Below, piece after piece: positions 11,343 through 22,775 of a DNA stretch of 64,000 nt. Position numbers and translations under genes: made by a program. The stretch spans positions 950,001-1,014,000 of the forward strand of contig JANTUC010000018.1 in the NCBI GenBank assembly GCA_026873275.1, given 5' to 3'. This DNA comes from Pseudopithomyces maydicus (taxonomy: Eukaryota; Ascomycota; Dothideomycetes; Pleosporales; Didymosphaeriaceae). Below the pieces are notes generated by a model. The model saw only the letters and a program-made list of their open reading frames with translations, was not told the origin of the DNA and did no database searches. The first letter of the stretch is position 1. Each line of letters opens with the position of its first letter.

Positions 11343-12941
11343 ATGGCTGAAGCGGGTGGCGAGTGGTCCCTTTCGACAGGCGTGCGGCCAATTTTTTGGT
11401 CAATCATCTTACCATTTACTTGGCTTGTTGTCGTTTCATTCCCTGACCATGTTAACCGATGGACTGGTTTGTCAATGGTCCTGGCTGCAGGCTTTTGTGC
11501 ATGGCAAACTGCTACAGAATTATCCCCCGACAGAACTTTGAACGAGGTATACATACGATACATTTTGATTGGCACATCACATGCTGCTGCAATGGTGTAC
11601 AAAAACCCTCGTACCGGGGCTATCCCAAACCATGTACGTATAATCGCAATGCTGATTTTCCTTGACCCCTTTGAACTTATGGGCTGTATATGCAGCGAGT
11701 AATCACTAGCTCTGGAGAAATTTTCTTCTAAGTATACCCTTCTATCTTACGACTCATACTCACATATTTCGTGTTCATGTCGTACTGTTACCCAAACACA
11801 CGATACTGACTGGTGTATAGCTCGAACCAACATATATCAATTCAACATGGAACCCATGGTAAGATACATGTAAATCAGCATCATATTGTGTGTGTAAAAG
11901 CAATGTATTGGCTGCAAACACACACGTCTCATGTTTCTCCGCTGACTTTCCATCGCCATGTTCAGGTATAGAGGCTGGAAAACTGTTTTTAATGGTCGCG
12001 GAATAGGAACTGAGTGGGAAAATCCGTATCTTTGGCCAGGCATCGAACATACATGGCAAGCCCAAAAGCCATCCTCGAACCTTCAAAATTCAGATTCGAA
12101 ACTTCTCACGACACGACACAATCTCACCGCGAGAGGTAAATGGGCAGGTATAGCTATTCGCTGTGGATATTTGCTACTGAACTTCTTTCTCCTGGCGGCC
12201 TACTATGAGTTCATGGATCCCCAGATGCTGTTCAGTGTCCCGCTTGGACCGTCGGACTACACCCGTGATAAAGAGGGCATCATCCGGCGTCTTGCTCAAA
12301 CTTTGGTAGGAAGAACCTCTCCTGCGACTCCAGTGACATTCCGCGAAGTTCAAATTCGTGCGCTACAAGCAAGCGACAAAGTTGTAGGCGACCTCCTCCT
12401 GCTGTCATTATACCATGATACGTGCGCCATATTCTGGATATCCGTAGGGCTAGATGAGTCTTGGGAATGGCCTCCGCTCTATGGCAGAATATCGGAAGCG
12501 TACACAATGCGTAGGTTTTGGACTATGTACTGGCATCGGCTATTTTATAAGTCATCTACTAGCCATGCTTCGCTCATATCACGACACGTTTTTGGCATCA
12601 AGAAGCGGACAGCCATCTCTCGGGTCATAAACTCTTTCCTTGTATTCTGGATCAGTGCTATAATGCATTCCATGGTGCAGACGCGGCTTGGCCACCCGTG
12701 TGCATGGGGACGTAATATGTGGTATTGGATGCTGCAGCCGGTTGCTTTCGTAATCGAGGGCTTGGTACAGTTCTTTTGGACTAAAGCGAGAAAAAGAGTC
12801 ACATTTCTCGATGTTCGGATAGTGAGTGTTTGCGAAAGGCTTTTAGGGTACGCATGGGTATGTGCTTGGTTGATCTGGGAGGCTCCGAAATACTCATTCC
12901 CGCTGGAAACTTGTGCAGCAAGTCTAAGTAGTGTTGGGTAG
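11343..12941 (+). CDS. Membrane-bound O-acyltransferase, wax-synthase type (MBOAT_2)
   Basis: Multi-spanning membrane enzyme of the family that transfers acyl groups to alcohols, including fungal terpenoid O-acetyltransferases. Three exons, 11343-11633, 11821-11858 and 11966-12941, give 434 aa. The middle exon is only 38 nt; its phases (0 in, 2 out) restore the frame exactly and create the STWNPWYRGW segment. Branch sites CTGAC and GCTGAC precede the two acceptors. Diagnostic motifs are RRFWTMYWH near residue 291 and a histidine in AIMH near 341, plus several hydrophobic helices and a terminal GYAWVCAWLIWEAPKYSFP segment. The start at 11343 is the first in-frame ATG; an upstream exon cannot be excluded because the open frame runs back to about 11136. 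It may act with the P450; inference. Confidence 0.8.
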
Positions 12942-13590
12942 ATTTTTCACTTGTTGAAAATCACAACTGGAGCAGCTTTTTCTTTGTACAATTCCACTTT
13001 GTGAAAGCCCCTTCAAGCCCACCTACCGTTCAACTATCGTGGAATATGAAGTCATTTCACTCACGAATCGCTGTGTCGGTCTATTCCCCTATTGTGTGCA
13101 CAGTACTCTTCTTTGGTTCGTGGTTCCATTGGAACATATGTTGCCGAGCTTTCCACTCTTCAGACCCTCAACCTGAGTCATGCAGATATTCCGGTCGGTC
13201 CTTGTTCAATGTTATTACACTTTGCTAGCACATGTGCATTGTGATAGACGGAGTTTTTATGATGCATCTTGGACGGATAATACGCAGCGAAATCCGGTTG
13301 TCTAGTCGATTGCACTGGAAAAAGCCACAACATGTAGTCGCGAAATGAGGCAAGTTTCATCAACGGCGAGCTATGACTATATCATGAGGGTGCCAATCTC
13401 ATAGGCGGGAACTTTTGATCGCTTGCAAAAGAGCTCACCGCCTTTCAATGTTTCACGTCAGTGTCGGTTGCAAAGGCTCCTGGGGGACTGTCCTTCGGTT
13501 AGCTGGACCCAACAGCTCTTGTAAATGCAATGGCCTCTAGTTGCAGGTCGGAATGCCCAGTACTGTATGCACACTACGCAGCGCTGTATA

Positions 13591-13634
13591 GTAGAAGCGT
13601 AGTAGAAGCGTAGTAGAAGCGTAGTAGAAGCGTA
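13591..13634. repeat. 11-bp tandem repeat, 4 copies
   Basis: Four perfect copies of GTAGAAGCGTA in direct tandem. A minisatellite-like element in a gene-free spacer, with no coding role visible. Confidence 0.9.
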
Positions 13635-14134
13635 CTCGGACGGAAAGGAGCAGCTACAGAACAGAAGCCGCCACACCCTTGGTCGTTGCTTCCCGTTTCG
13701 GCCCGATACTGCATGAGGCGAGCAAATGAGCGAATAGGAGACTGCCCCAAGCGTTGCACTAACGGGTTGTTAGCCTCATTGAGCCCTCGAGATCCACACA
13801 CAGGTATTGGCCGGGTGGCGATTTACATCATTCGTTATGCTTCTCCCCTGAATATGAAAAGAGAACATTGCAATGAACCCTGTGACGCTTATATTGGTAT
13901 ACTAAATTCGGACACCATTGCTAATGGTGACTAGCATGTGGAGTCGTACGGCGCCGAATTCTCCGAATTGTGGAGGGATGCCCAACTCGGGGCCTCTGGC
14001 GATGAATGCGTTGGCCCTGTGCACAGCTCGTACGAAGGGGTGTGACTTCATACCGTTGCATGCCGAGATTCTTCAGCCTCGATTTAGATCTTTGTACCAA
14101 GTCGCGTGACATAGGTCGACCAGTCGCACAGGAG

Positions 14135-14142
14135 TATATAAG
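14135..14142 (+). promoter_or_regulatory. TATA box of PhiA-like gene
   Basis: TATATAAG lies about 120 bp upstream of the start codon at 14256 and is followed by a pyrimidine-rich 5' leader. This is a normal arrangement for a highly expressed fungal gene. Confidence 0.55.
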
Positions 14143-14255
14143 AATGAGCCACTCTTGCCGCTGTCAACTCACCACCAGCCTCATTCGAAGCCTTCATTCC
14201 TCTATCTACTTAATCTAATCGTAAAACCACTTTCACAATAATCTCCTCTATCAAG

Positions 14256-14878
14256 ATGCAGTTCACCACCGCTTTGCTCGCATCCGCTGCCGCCATGACG
14301 GCTTCTGCTCTCCCTCAGTCGACTCCTATTGCAGAGGGTGCAGCATTCGGCGTCATCACTATCCGCTCTGGTTCCCAAGTCCAGAACTCTGCTATCCAGG
14401 CAGCGAACAGCGGTCTTCTTGTCAACGCGAAGTCCCAAAATGCATCCTGTGATGCCGAAACAAACTCAGCCACCTTCTACATCCAGGACGAGGAGCTCCA
14501 CCTCCTTGAGAGCAAGTCCTCGTACAGGCCTCAGAGGATCTTCGTGGATCGCTCTGGCATGGGTATGTTTGATCCTCGCTTTTTGCGCGTGCTTTTCTGT
14601 TGTTCCATTCTAATTCCTATGCAGGACAAGGTCTGGTCGGATACTTGACTGGCGCGCAGCCGCTTGGAAATCGATATGAGACCAAGGGATGGGCGATTGT
14701 CGACAACGAGCTCAAGTTCGACAACCAGGGCCTCCAGGTTTGCCCTGGCTCCGTCGATGGCTCTTGGAGCGTCTGGCTCCAGGGTCTCGACAAGCCCGGC
14801 TGGAACGAGAACTGCACCAGCGTGTCTAACCTTGCTATCAAGGCAGACAAGCCCATCGGCTGCTGGTACACTTCTTAA
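14256..14878 (+). CDS. PhiA-like secreted cell-wall protein
   Basis: Relative of Aspergillus PhiA, a conidium/phialide-associated cell-wall protein. Two exons, 14256-14562 and 14625-14878, flank a 62-nt GTATGT..CAG intron and give 186 aa. A signal peptide of about 19 residues ends TASA. Family marks are FGVITIRSGSQVQNSAI, NASCDAETNSATFYIQD, and IFVDRSGMGQG; the last is completed by splicing. Four cysteines in the mature protein could form disulfides. The gene is preceded by a TATA box and pyrimidine-rich leader, suggesting strong expression. It stands alone between spacers. The protein has no catalytic motif and its biochemical role is structural or unknown. Confidence 0.88.
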
Positions 14879-15878
14879 AGGTATCAAAGGCACTGAAGTA
14901 CGTCAAGGATGGGAACTATAACAACAATCATGCGTGTCATCCTTGAATCATCACGAGAAAACCGGCCTACACTTTGCAACTGTATATATTAATAACAAAA
15001 ATTTATGAGTAATATGGAACTATATGCCGATCCTCGGAATGCAACCAAGTGAAAAGTTTCCGCATCTCAAGGTACCTCACATAATAGGTCCAATCAAAAC
15101 ACTGATCAGCTGCAATCCTACGCTCGGAGTAGGTATTGAAGAAGGTAGGTTGACCACGACACTACGACTGCATGATCGCATACAAATGAAAAAGCTTTTA
15201 GAGTCTTCCGTTGTTCAGCTTGATCGAGAGGCGGGGTATAGCATGAAACGCTGGAATGGTCACCAAACTCGTTCTCCGTTTGTGTAGGAGGTGAATAGAG
15301 GCGTTTGTTTGGAACGAGGGTCTTTTTGAGGCTTATGAAGAGAAAATACTAGTGTGCCAATAGTTCACGACGTTTTGATATGAAGATGAATATGGCTTTG
15401 CTTGCCGTATACCACTGCTTGGTCTGGAATAATTGCGCCTGGGGGTATGAATGATGATTTCCTAAGAACTCTCCGCATCTAGGGTGTTCCATGAAAGATG
15501 TCTTGTGTCGTGGTGTAAGCAGTGCCCCCCCCCTCCCACCGGAATTTCAAAAGCGTTTGACAGTCGAGGTTTCAACGTTGAATATCTACTATTGACTCGA
15601 AGCAGCCTGGGCAGAATTTGGTGAACTCTTAGCCACTCAAACGCTCGCCTGGTCACGTACACACCGGTTCAACCGCATACCTGCTATATAGGTTCGCCCT
15701 CAAGCCTCTCTTGATCTGTTTTACTTTTGCGAGACTACCACGATTGACTGTTGGCTTAAGCTTGCTGCCCACCAACACCACCACCACCACGTCGCCGAAG
15801 CGCACCAGCTACTACTTTCCCTCTCCAGAGCGCTATCAACACGACAAGAATACCTATTCCAGGCAGCGTGCGACCGCA
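14879..15878. other. Intergenic with promoter of AT-hook protein gene
   Basis: One kilobase without a supported gene. A CTATATAGG sequence at about 15684-15692 may be a TATA element roughly 190 bp before the next start codon. A short run of CCA/ACC triplets at about 15770-15790 lies in the presumed leader. Confidence 0.4.
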
Positions 15879-17551
15879 ATGGCATCTGATGAGGATAAGG
15901 AAAATATCTATGGTGTTCAACACTTGTCCGCTACACCACCAAGCGTGACTCCCACCCCAGTACCATCGACCTTACAGTATCTAGGCGTCGCCGACAGCCT
16001 CCCTTCACTCAGTATTTCTTCCGATCAGCAAGCAACTGAAGTCCAATTTGACGGCAGTCGCCGCAATCTGAATAACACTGTCTTGGAATCGAGCACCACC
16101 ATCCATGTTCCTGGTCGTGGTAATGTCCTGGCCGGTTCGACTGATTGGCATACTACCGCACCATCTATACCTCGTGGCCGTGGCTCTGCTGAACACTTCT
16201 CGAATGCCGACGACGATGAAGATGTCGACGACAATGAAGATGCCGACGACAACGAAGATGCCGATGCCGAAGACGACGAAGACTATGACGACGACGCAAT
16301 AATAGACGTAAAGCTCTCGACATCAAGCTCTACTTCTCACGACACCCAAATCGTGACTTCCCACAAGCGCCAGAAGGTCCAGGCTAATGCGGCGCCTTCT
16401 AAGCGCCAAAAAGTTCAAGAAGAAGAGGCAGATGAGCATGTCCAGGGAATAACACGTGGCAATGGTGAAGCGGGCCTAGACGAGTTGCTTCCCTATCGGT
16501 CTTTCATGACTATCGCCGTGCCACCGCGTCCTAACCCCAAGGACGAGCCGGTGCAAGGAGATCCGAAGACGTATTATGGAGACATGAACTATATCGATTC
16601 TATGATGACGTATTGGTTAGACCAAGTTGGACATGATTATCAGAAGACTGCGGAGCTTTGTACCAAGAAAATCAAACCGTACACCTTCGAAGGAGTCCGG
16701 AAGCGTCATATCGCCACACTGGAGGCTCACGTCCGGAAATATGGTGTCAAACCTCTAGTTGACATACCCCCTCCGCTGAATGAAAAGATGAAGAAGAGGG
16801 GTAGGCCTCGCGCTTATAGAAAGGCTGCCAGCAAGAACCAGACGAATGTTGGGATTGGACAAACGTGGGGCTCGGGATCAACTAAGGTGTCTTCTGATAA
16901 GACTCTGCCGATCTATGTTCGTGAAGCTCCTTTTCGTCAAATTGAGGCGACCGCTATCGTAGTATGCAAGGACTTGTTTCAGATGGACTTTTCCCAAATT
17001 CGCGATCTCATGGAGAAAGTTTACGATTTTTCCATGACCGAAAAGAATGTTGAGTCTTATTATCACGCCGCGCGCCCATCGGCTTGGGGAGCAAGTACCA
17101 CAACTACTCCAATATCGACAAAAATCTCAGCCAAGGTCCTTTGTCGGAGAAACAAGAAATCGAGGCGGCAATCAAAGTCATGATGACCCTCTCCCAAGGT
17201 GGGTCTGGTGGAGTACTGCAACCTATCAGCCAGCGAAGGCCACCTGTCAAGATCTCCTCGCAGATCAACAAAGATGGAAATTTCCAGTTGTTGGTCAGTC
17301 CAAATTCACCGATCGATTCCCAGGATGCAGAAGCTCTTCTGAATCTCACAGAGGATGGTGTCGAGTCTGGTGAGCACTCTGCAGATACCGAGAACCATGA
17401 TAACATCGACGTGCCGGAGATATCCAAGAAGGAGACAGACGGTCAAGTGACAAATGACACAGCAGCCGACGACAAAGCTGATAGAGAAGACAACTTCATC
17501 AAGCCGGTAACCAGCAGTGATAGTGTCGATCACTTGTCCGATTCTAAGTAG
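15879..17551 (+). CDS. Acidic AT-hook-containing nuclear protein, family unknown (one frame break)
   Basis: I do not recognise the family. From the ATG at 15879 the frame shows a Ser/Thr/Pro-rich start, a strongly acidic stretch (Asp/Glu repeats, about residues 108-140) and two KRQKVQ-type basic nuclear-localisation-like motifs. A conserved-looking helical block follows (YIDSMMTYWLDQVGHDY .. EGVRKRHIATLEAHV), then an RGRPR AT-hook near residue 308, then a second helical block ending YYHAARPSAWG. The frame then changes: the natural continuation (SKYHNYSNIDKN to the stop at 17551) is in another frame. One extra base in the GGGG run at about 17081-17084 would join both into 557 aa. Alternatively a 47-nt intron (GTTGAG..AAG) could be spliced there, at the cost of the conserved-looking segment. 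Probably a chromatin-associated protein; function inferred only from composition. Confidence 0.6.
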
Positions 17552-19104
17552 GACGCTCACAAGAGTGCCTCAGCAGCCGCCACCAAATATCTTTTTCGAT
17601 AGACCTGGACACTTACGAGAAGGGATCTGGTAGCAGAAGATTCTACTCAGCAGGAAAGCCAATACTGCGCCTCCGCTGTGTTCTAAACTACTCCAACAGT
17701 CAATTCCCTTCTTAACATGGCCCTTGTTTCTCCTTTGTTGTCCACCTCACCCCAGCCTCTTATCAGCTCCAAAGATCCTGGATGTGCTCAAGAGAGAGCT
17801 ACTCAGAGGAGATCCCCCGCTTTTTGAGTCCTTTCCAAGGTGTTTTTTCTGATGGAGCAATTCGGTTGGGTTCGTTTCTGGTCATAGCCTTCTTGTGTAA
17901 GGCATCAAAGCCGAGGTTTCTTTTGTAATTTAAATTTTCATTCTTGTTTTGAGGAGGATTACTGCTGTATTCGAATGTAGTGTGGGTTGGAGACTGTCGG
18001 GCTAATGCCTCTTTGAGGGTTTCTGGCCTGACTGCACAAACTATTAGCGGGTGGGGTGTGTTTGAGGAATACCGAATCCTTAGACCTATATAAAGATCAT
18101 TGTGAACATGATATACAAATGCTTGGAGCGATGTGTATGTTTTCGAAATCCAGTTTCATTTTCAGCTGGCGAGAGTTGTGCGGTCGAGATGTTGATCTGT
18201 TGATCTGTTGGACATCTGGGCTGTCGGGCTTGCTCGCCATGTCAAATCACGCCGTGAATGACCAACCCCGCGTAACGACCTCGAAGGAGATTGGCAGAGT
18301 TTATAAGAGATTAGGTGCTGCTTTCTGCTTGACGGTGAACTTTAACAATGTTCTTTGCTAGTCATGCTACATGCCCAAGAGCGCAGCGTCAGGTACGGTA
18401 GTTTGGAGAACACCCGAATTAAAGGCTTTAACAGATAAAATGCACAGAAATGTCGAAGATGAGTACTAAGGATGTATCACGGAGCAAAATGTGCGCAGAC
18501 TTTCGCTCTCGCCCATCCATTTGCCTACGGTAATACAGAAGGGATCGTTCTTCGGCCAATAGCAAGCACACTGACGAGAAACGTTTATTTCGAGAATTAC
18601 AACCTTAATTGCATGTACTTTGGCGAGCTTACCCCATCAGTCATTATCCAAAGAGCAAGTGAAAGTCCTATAAAGTCAAGATGTTCTTGGATAACTTTTA
18701 CAAGTATTTAGACTGCGCTAGGTATGTCTTGTCTGTAATGTAAGTACATGGAAGTTCTAAAGATCTGGAGGATTTTGATTGAATATTTCAAGATAAAAGA
18801 TACCCCACACCTGTTCTAGAACATCCCGTCAATATGGATAATTTTCAGCTGGTGAATGCAACCTTTTTATTTATTACCTTGGTAGTAATTAAGAGACTGA
18901 GCTTTTGAAACTCTATCATCGTGATTGCACCATAGTTTTCCTGTATTTATCACACATATCTGAACGATTGCATACGAATGATCAGATAGAATACTCTTAT
19001 GATTAGTATCTTCCGCCAAGAGGCCATCACGGTGCTCCCAATCTCACAAGAATATCGTGCTCTGGTCTGAAGACGTGTAGATATACGACAAAATATCTCA
19101 CACG
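17552..19104. other. Intergenic
   Basis: About 1.55 kb without a supported gene. Short open frames (for example 18056-18361) lack protein-like composition. The first few hundred bases are presumably the 3' UTR of the preceding gene. Confidence 0.4.
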
Positions 19105-20523
19105 ATGTATATACTCCCGTACATTTTAGCGTTTCTTTCGAGCATTTCACCTTCACCAGCAACTGCATTGGAATACTACCAAGTCCATACAACTGCCATA
19201 ACTCCTTCACAGCCGACCTGCCACGTCGATGATTCTAGGCAGATCAATGAGCGAAATCACCTTCTAGAACGGCTCGATCGTGCAAAAAACACTTGGGAGA
19301 AAAGACATCCCCGATATCGACTTCTAGACGCACTTTATGGGTTTATGAGCTACCACGACCATGTTGCGAGCGAAGTGAGCCGCTGGAGGACATTGTATAA
19401 GAATGTTCCAAGAGCACAGAAAAAAGTATCCCATCTCAATTCTATCTCTGGCTAAACTTGAAGCTAAAGCTAAAGAGATACTCGAAAGAACGGTTCAGTA
19501 TACACAGAAGCTTAATAAGAACGAGCATCTACTCCAGAAAAACAAAGACTTACAAGATAAGATTGTGAAACACGCCATGCATTTTTATGGGATTGAGCAG
19601 GCCGAACTAGACCAACACATCAAAGAGGCCAAGAAAGAGGGAAGAAACCCAGATAAAGTTAGCGTTGGTCAAGCGCTAAAGCACTATGTTCGAGATTGGT
19701 CTTCAGAAGGGGATGCTGAGCGTTTAGACGCGTTTCCTTGTGTACTAAACACACTGCTTGATCTTTCGAAGCTAAATCAGACGGTGCCAGCGAAGGTGCT
19801 TGTACCTGGGTCGGGAGTCGGCAGACTAGGCCACGATATCAATAATCTAGGAGGTGAGTGGCCTACCCCGATACAAGATGCAGTCTTAATCTGGGAGTTC
19901 TCGTGGAGGGGAATTTCTTCAAGATGAAACATAGCTAAAGAGCATTAGGATTCGAAGTAACACTCAACGAATACTCCGTCTACATGAACGTAGCATACCG
20001 GTACATTGAATCCTTAGACATGCCCAACTCTGCAAAGTTCCATCCTTTCGTGGACGGCTGGTCGAACCACATCTCTACAAGTGACATGCAACGGATGGTA
20101 TCGCTTCCAGATCACCCAGCGAGCCGCTCCGTCGTACTCGTAGAAGGAGATTTCACCACCATCTTCAAAGGCCACGAGGGAAGGTTTGACTACATCGTCA
20201 CCTTATTCTTCATCGACACCGCGCGGAATTTACTCTTCTACTTCGATACGATATACAAGCTCCTCAAGCCCGGCGGGGTGTGGGTCAACTTTGGACCTCT
20301 GCTGTACGGCTCAGGACCGTTTGTACAGCTGAGCCTCGATGAAATATCGCGTGTGGTCGAAGAGTGGGGGTTTGAGTTTTTGGATGGAGATGATTCGTGC
20401 GGATCTGTTACTTTGGCGGGACGGAAGGTGCGCGGCAAGAAGTCATCGTATGCGTTCAATGCGAAGTCACTGGGGATAAATGCTTATAATGCCCAGCACT
20501 GGGTTGTACGCAAGGTATCATGA
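19105..20523 (+). CDS. Carnosine N-methyltransferase-like protein (N2227 family), frame problem in exon 1
   Basis: SAM-dependent methyltransferase of the N2227/CARNMT1 family. The last intron is 19854-19948 (95 nt, GTGAGT..TAG) and rebuilds NNLGGFEVTLNEYSVYM. Motifs: KVLVPGSGVGRLGHDI (SAM loop), then VVLVEGDFTTI, FDYIVTLFFIDTARNLLFYFDTI, LLKPGGVWVNFGPLLYG and a C-terminal HWVVRK. The N-terminus begins with a hydrophobic segment (MYILPYILAFLSSISPSPATA) that resembles a signal peptide, unusual for this family. Upstream and downstream coding parts are in different frames at about 19420-19426. One A too many in the A6 run is one explanation. A 52-nt intron at 19375-19426 (GTGAGC..AAG) is another, but its 3' end is not a normal acceptor. 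Expected length is 423-440 aa. Confidence 0.78.
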
Positions 20524-21004
20524 CGTATGGTGTAATCCTGTAACTAAGTATGCAATGCTTTCGTAGGATTTCTTCTGATGAAGGGCAGCACCCGCCGTGT
20601 CGTCATCATAGTTGGTCGCTCAATGCAGGAATCAAGCCGACAAGCAATCAGCTCACGTAGCATGGGTATTTCTCTGGATTTATCGCCCGAGTTGACTGAT
20701 AGCATCGGTCCATCAGCTCAAGGTTTCATTCTCATCTATAGTTGACATAGTAGCACAACGCATATGCAGCATAACCAAGCAAGAACTACACAACCCTAAT
20801 GAGTGTAGTCCACCAATATACCTTGTTTCTCGTACCGGAAAAAGCTATAACAACGCCGTATGATGAATGCAACATAGCCAAGGTATTCAATTCAAACTCC
20901 CAAACCACAAAGCGAGTGTGGTGATGTCGTACCACTGACCCAGACTCCGATCATGCTTACTTCAGTACCCGAGCGCTCATCATACAAGTCGAGCTTGCAT
21001 CGTC
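20524..21004. other. Convergent 3' spacer
   Basis: A 481-bp spacer between the 3' ends of the methyltransferase and oxysterol-binding genes. Nothing further supported. Confidence 0.4.
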
Positions 21005-22775
21005 CTAGAATGCTGCGTACTCTTTGTTTGGCTCAAGCGCGTTGTTGCCCTCGTGTAGACGTTTTAGCGCTTCTTCGCCATCTTTCGTGAGATCCGGCCG
21101 ACCGACGGGAGTTACAGCACCCGTAAAGAAACGAGGCTGCCACTCGGTCCCATTTTCCTTACGCTCGGCGGCTTTTTTCCGCTGCTTGTCTTCGATCTCT
21201 TGCTTGAGCGTTGTCGCGAGTGAGTACTGCTTGTTAACAATGGCGTTAGTGACACCTTCCCAGAACTTTCGCGACTCGTTAGGCAATTGTTCCTCGATGG
21301 CCGGGATATTCTTCGGGACAACAAAAAGAGGGTCAAGGTCGATGAGGAGGTTTCTGTCCTTTTCCTAAATGATTTTAGCAAGGACCAAATTCAGGTTGGA
21401 ATTGCAACGAACCGGTGTCTTTGCGAAAGGTTGGCTGCCAAGGGTGTAGTAGACCTTGGTCTGCCAGCTACCCTCTATTCTTCCCAAAACATCTTTATCT
21501 GGCACATCTTTGACCTTTGTCTTGTTGTCGTTGCTAGGATCGTATTTGAAGATGACACCGATGACTTTGTTTTGCGAGCGTCCGAGCCATCCCTCTTCTT
21601 GGTATTCCAATATGACCTTTATCTTAGTTTTTGCGCATGTAACAAAGCAAGAATCTGCGACGGAGACGCTGAGGGATCCTACTCAGATTAATCCCAGGAT
21701 TCGCATCCATTTTCCAATCATAACATACCTCTAAGCAGACCGCCCAAGTACGCCGCCGGATGTGTCAGCTGGTACTCTTCGTTGTCTCGGTTGCTCAGCG
21801 TTATAAATATGCCCAAATTATGTGCTCCAGCAACAACGCGGATGTTTGTTCCCGTGAATTTCGCACTGAGCTGGTCGAAACCCCGAGCGGAGATGCCCTT
21901 CTCAGGACAGTCGATATAGAAAGCAGAAACGGGAGGGTGGTGGGAGGTTTGTTCTGTAAGGTAGGAGAGCTTTACACGCTTGTCGCCAGCGACACTGTTG
22001 GCGCTACTTGAAGGCTTTGAGCTGGGGGAGTGCTTGAGCTGCGGCTGGGCATCTTCGACCTCCCATGTGCACTGCTGGAGTCAGCGGCGCGTTTGCTAAG
22101 ACGTATGATTGGTACGTGCCCTGAAGAACTCGCCGAGTGTGGAGTTGTAGGGCTTGCATGGTTTGCCCTTGACGTATTTCTGGCAGAGTCAGCAACGATG
22201 TCGAATATGGTAAAGCATCCGTCCTACCAGATCCTTGGTAAACCAGAATCGCAATGTTCCTAACATGCGCCCAAGCGGCTCGTCTGAGTCTCCGATGCTG
22301 CGCTGGTCAGTTCCAGGCGTTTCTTCCTAGGTTCTGCAAGAGGCGAACCTTATGAAAGTCTCCGGTCTGTCCAGATAATTCCAGTACTCTGTGCGCCGTC
22401 AGACTCAATTCTGTACCCAGCCTCTCGTTCGTTCTATGCCGGTCCCGACGCTGGAGGGGGACATACCGAGATTCGGTGTGGGTTCCAGAAGCTGTGCTGG
22501 AAGCGAAAATCGCACGGCGGCGAGATCAGACACGCCGATAAATCTAGCATAACGCTGTCAGCACATTCGCCTCCCCCTTGATTGTCTTTCTTCAAAACTG
22601 GGGGCGCGACTCGAGGGAGCACACACCTCCTCAAGACACCCAGGAAAGTCTTGAGCTTGCTGCCATCATCAGGGGCCTTCTCCACGGGGGCATTTGCTGG
22701 CGTGGAGACGCGCGAGGGTTCGCTGGAGGTAGCGGCCGAGTTCGGCGTGAGGGAGGCTGCGGAAGGCTCCGCCAT
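21005..22775 (-). CDS. Oxysterol-binding protein, KES1/OSH4 type
   Basis: Lipid-exchange protein that moves sterols and PI4P between membranes. Eight exons are predicted: 22775-22627, 22543-22467, 22388-22349, 22297-22228, 22179-22120, 22071-21729, 21678-21413 and 21364-21005. The phases are mutually consistent and give 454 aa, the normal size of short OSBP proteins without a PH domain. An Ala/Ser/Thr-rich N-terminal ~40 residues precedes SKLKTFLGVLRRFIGVSDLA. The core follows: RMLGTLRFWFTKDL, KPYNSTLGEFF, and the family signature EQTSHHPP at about 172-179. It ends with RFFTGAV and a basic/acidic tail. The fifth intron (22119-22072, 48 nt) must start with GC rather than GT to keep the frame; it has a GCTGAC branch site. 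No other defect. Confidence 0.9.

Larger units (their letters stand above)
12942..14255. other. Spacer with PhiA promoter
   Basis: About 1.3 kb with no supported gene. It contains an 11-bp tandem repeat at 13591-13634 and, at its end, the TATA-type promoter of the PhiA-like gene. Confidence 0.45.
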
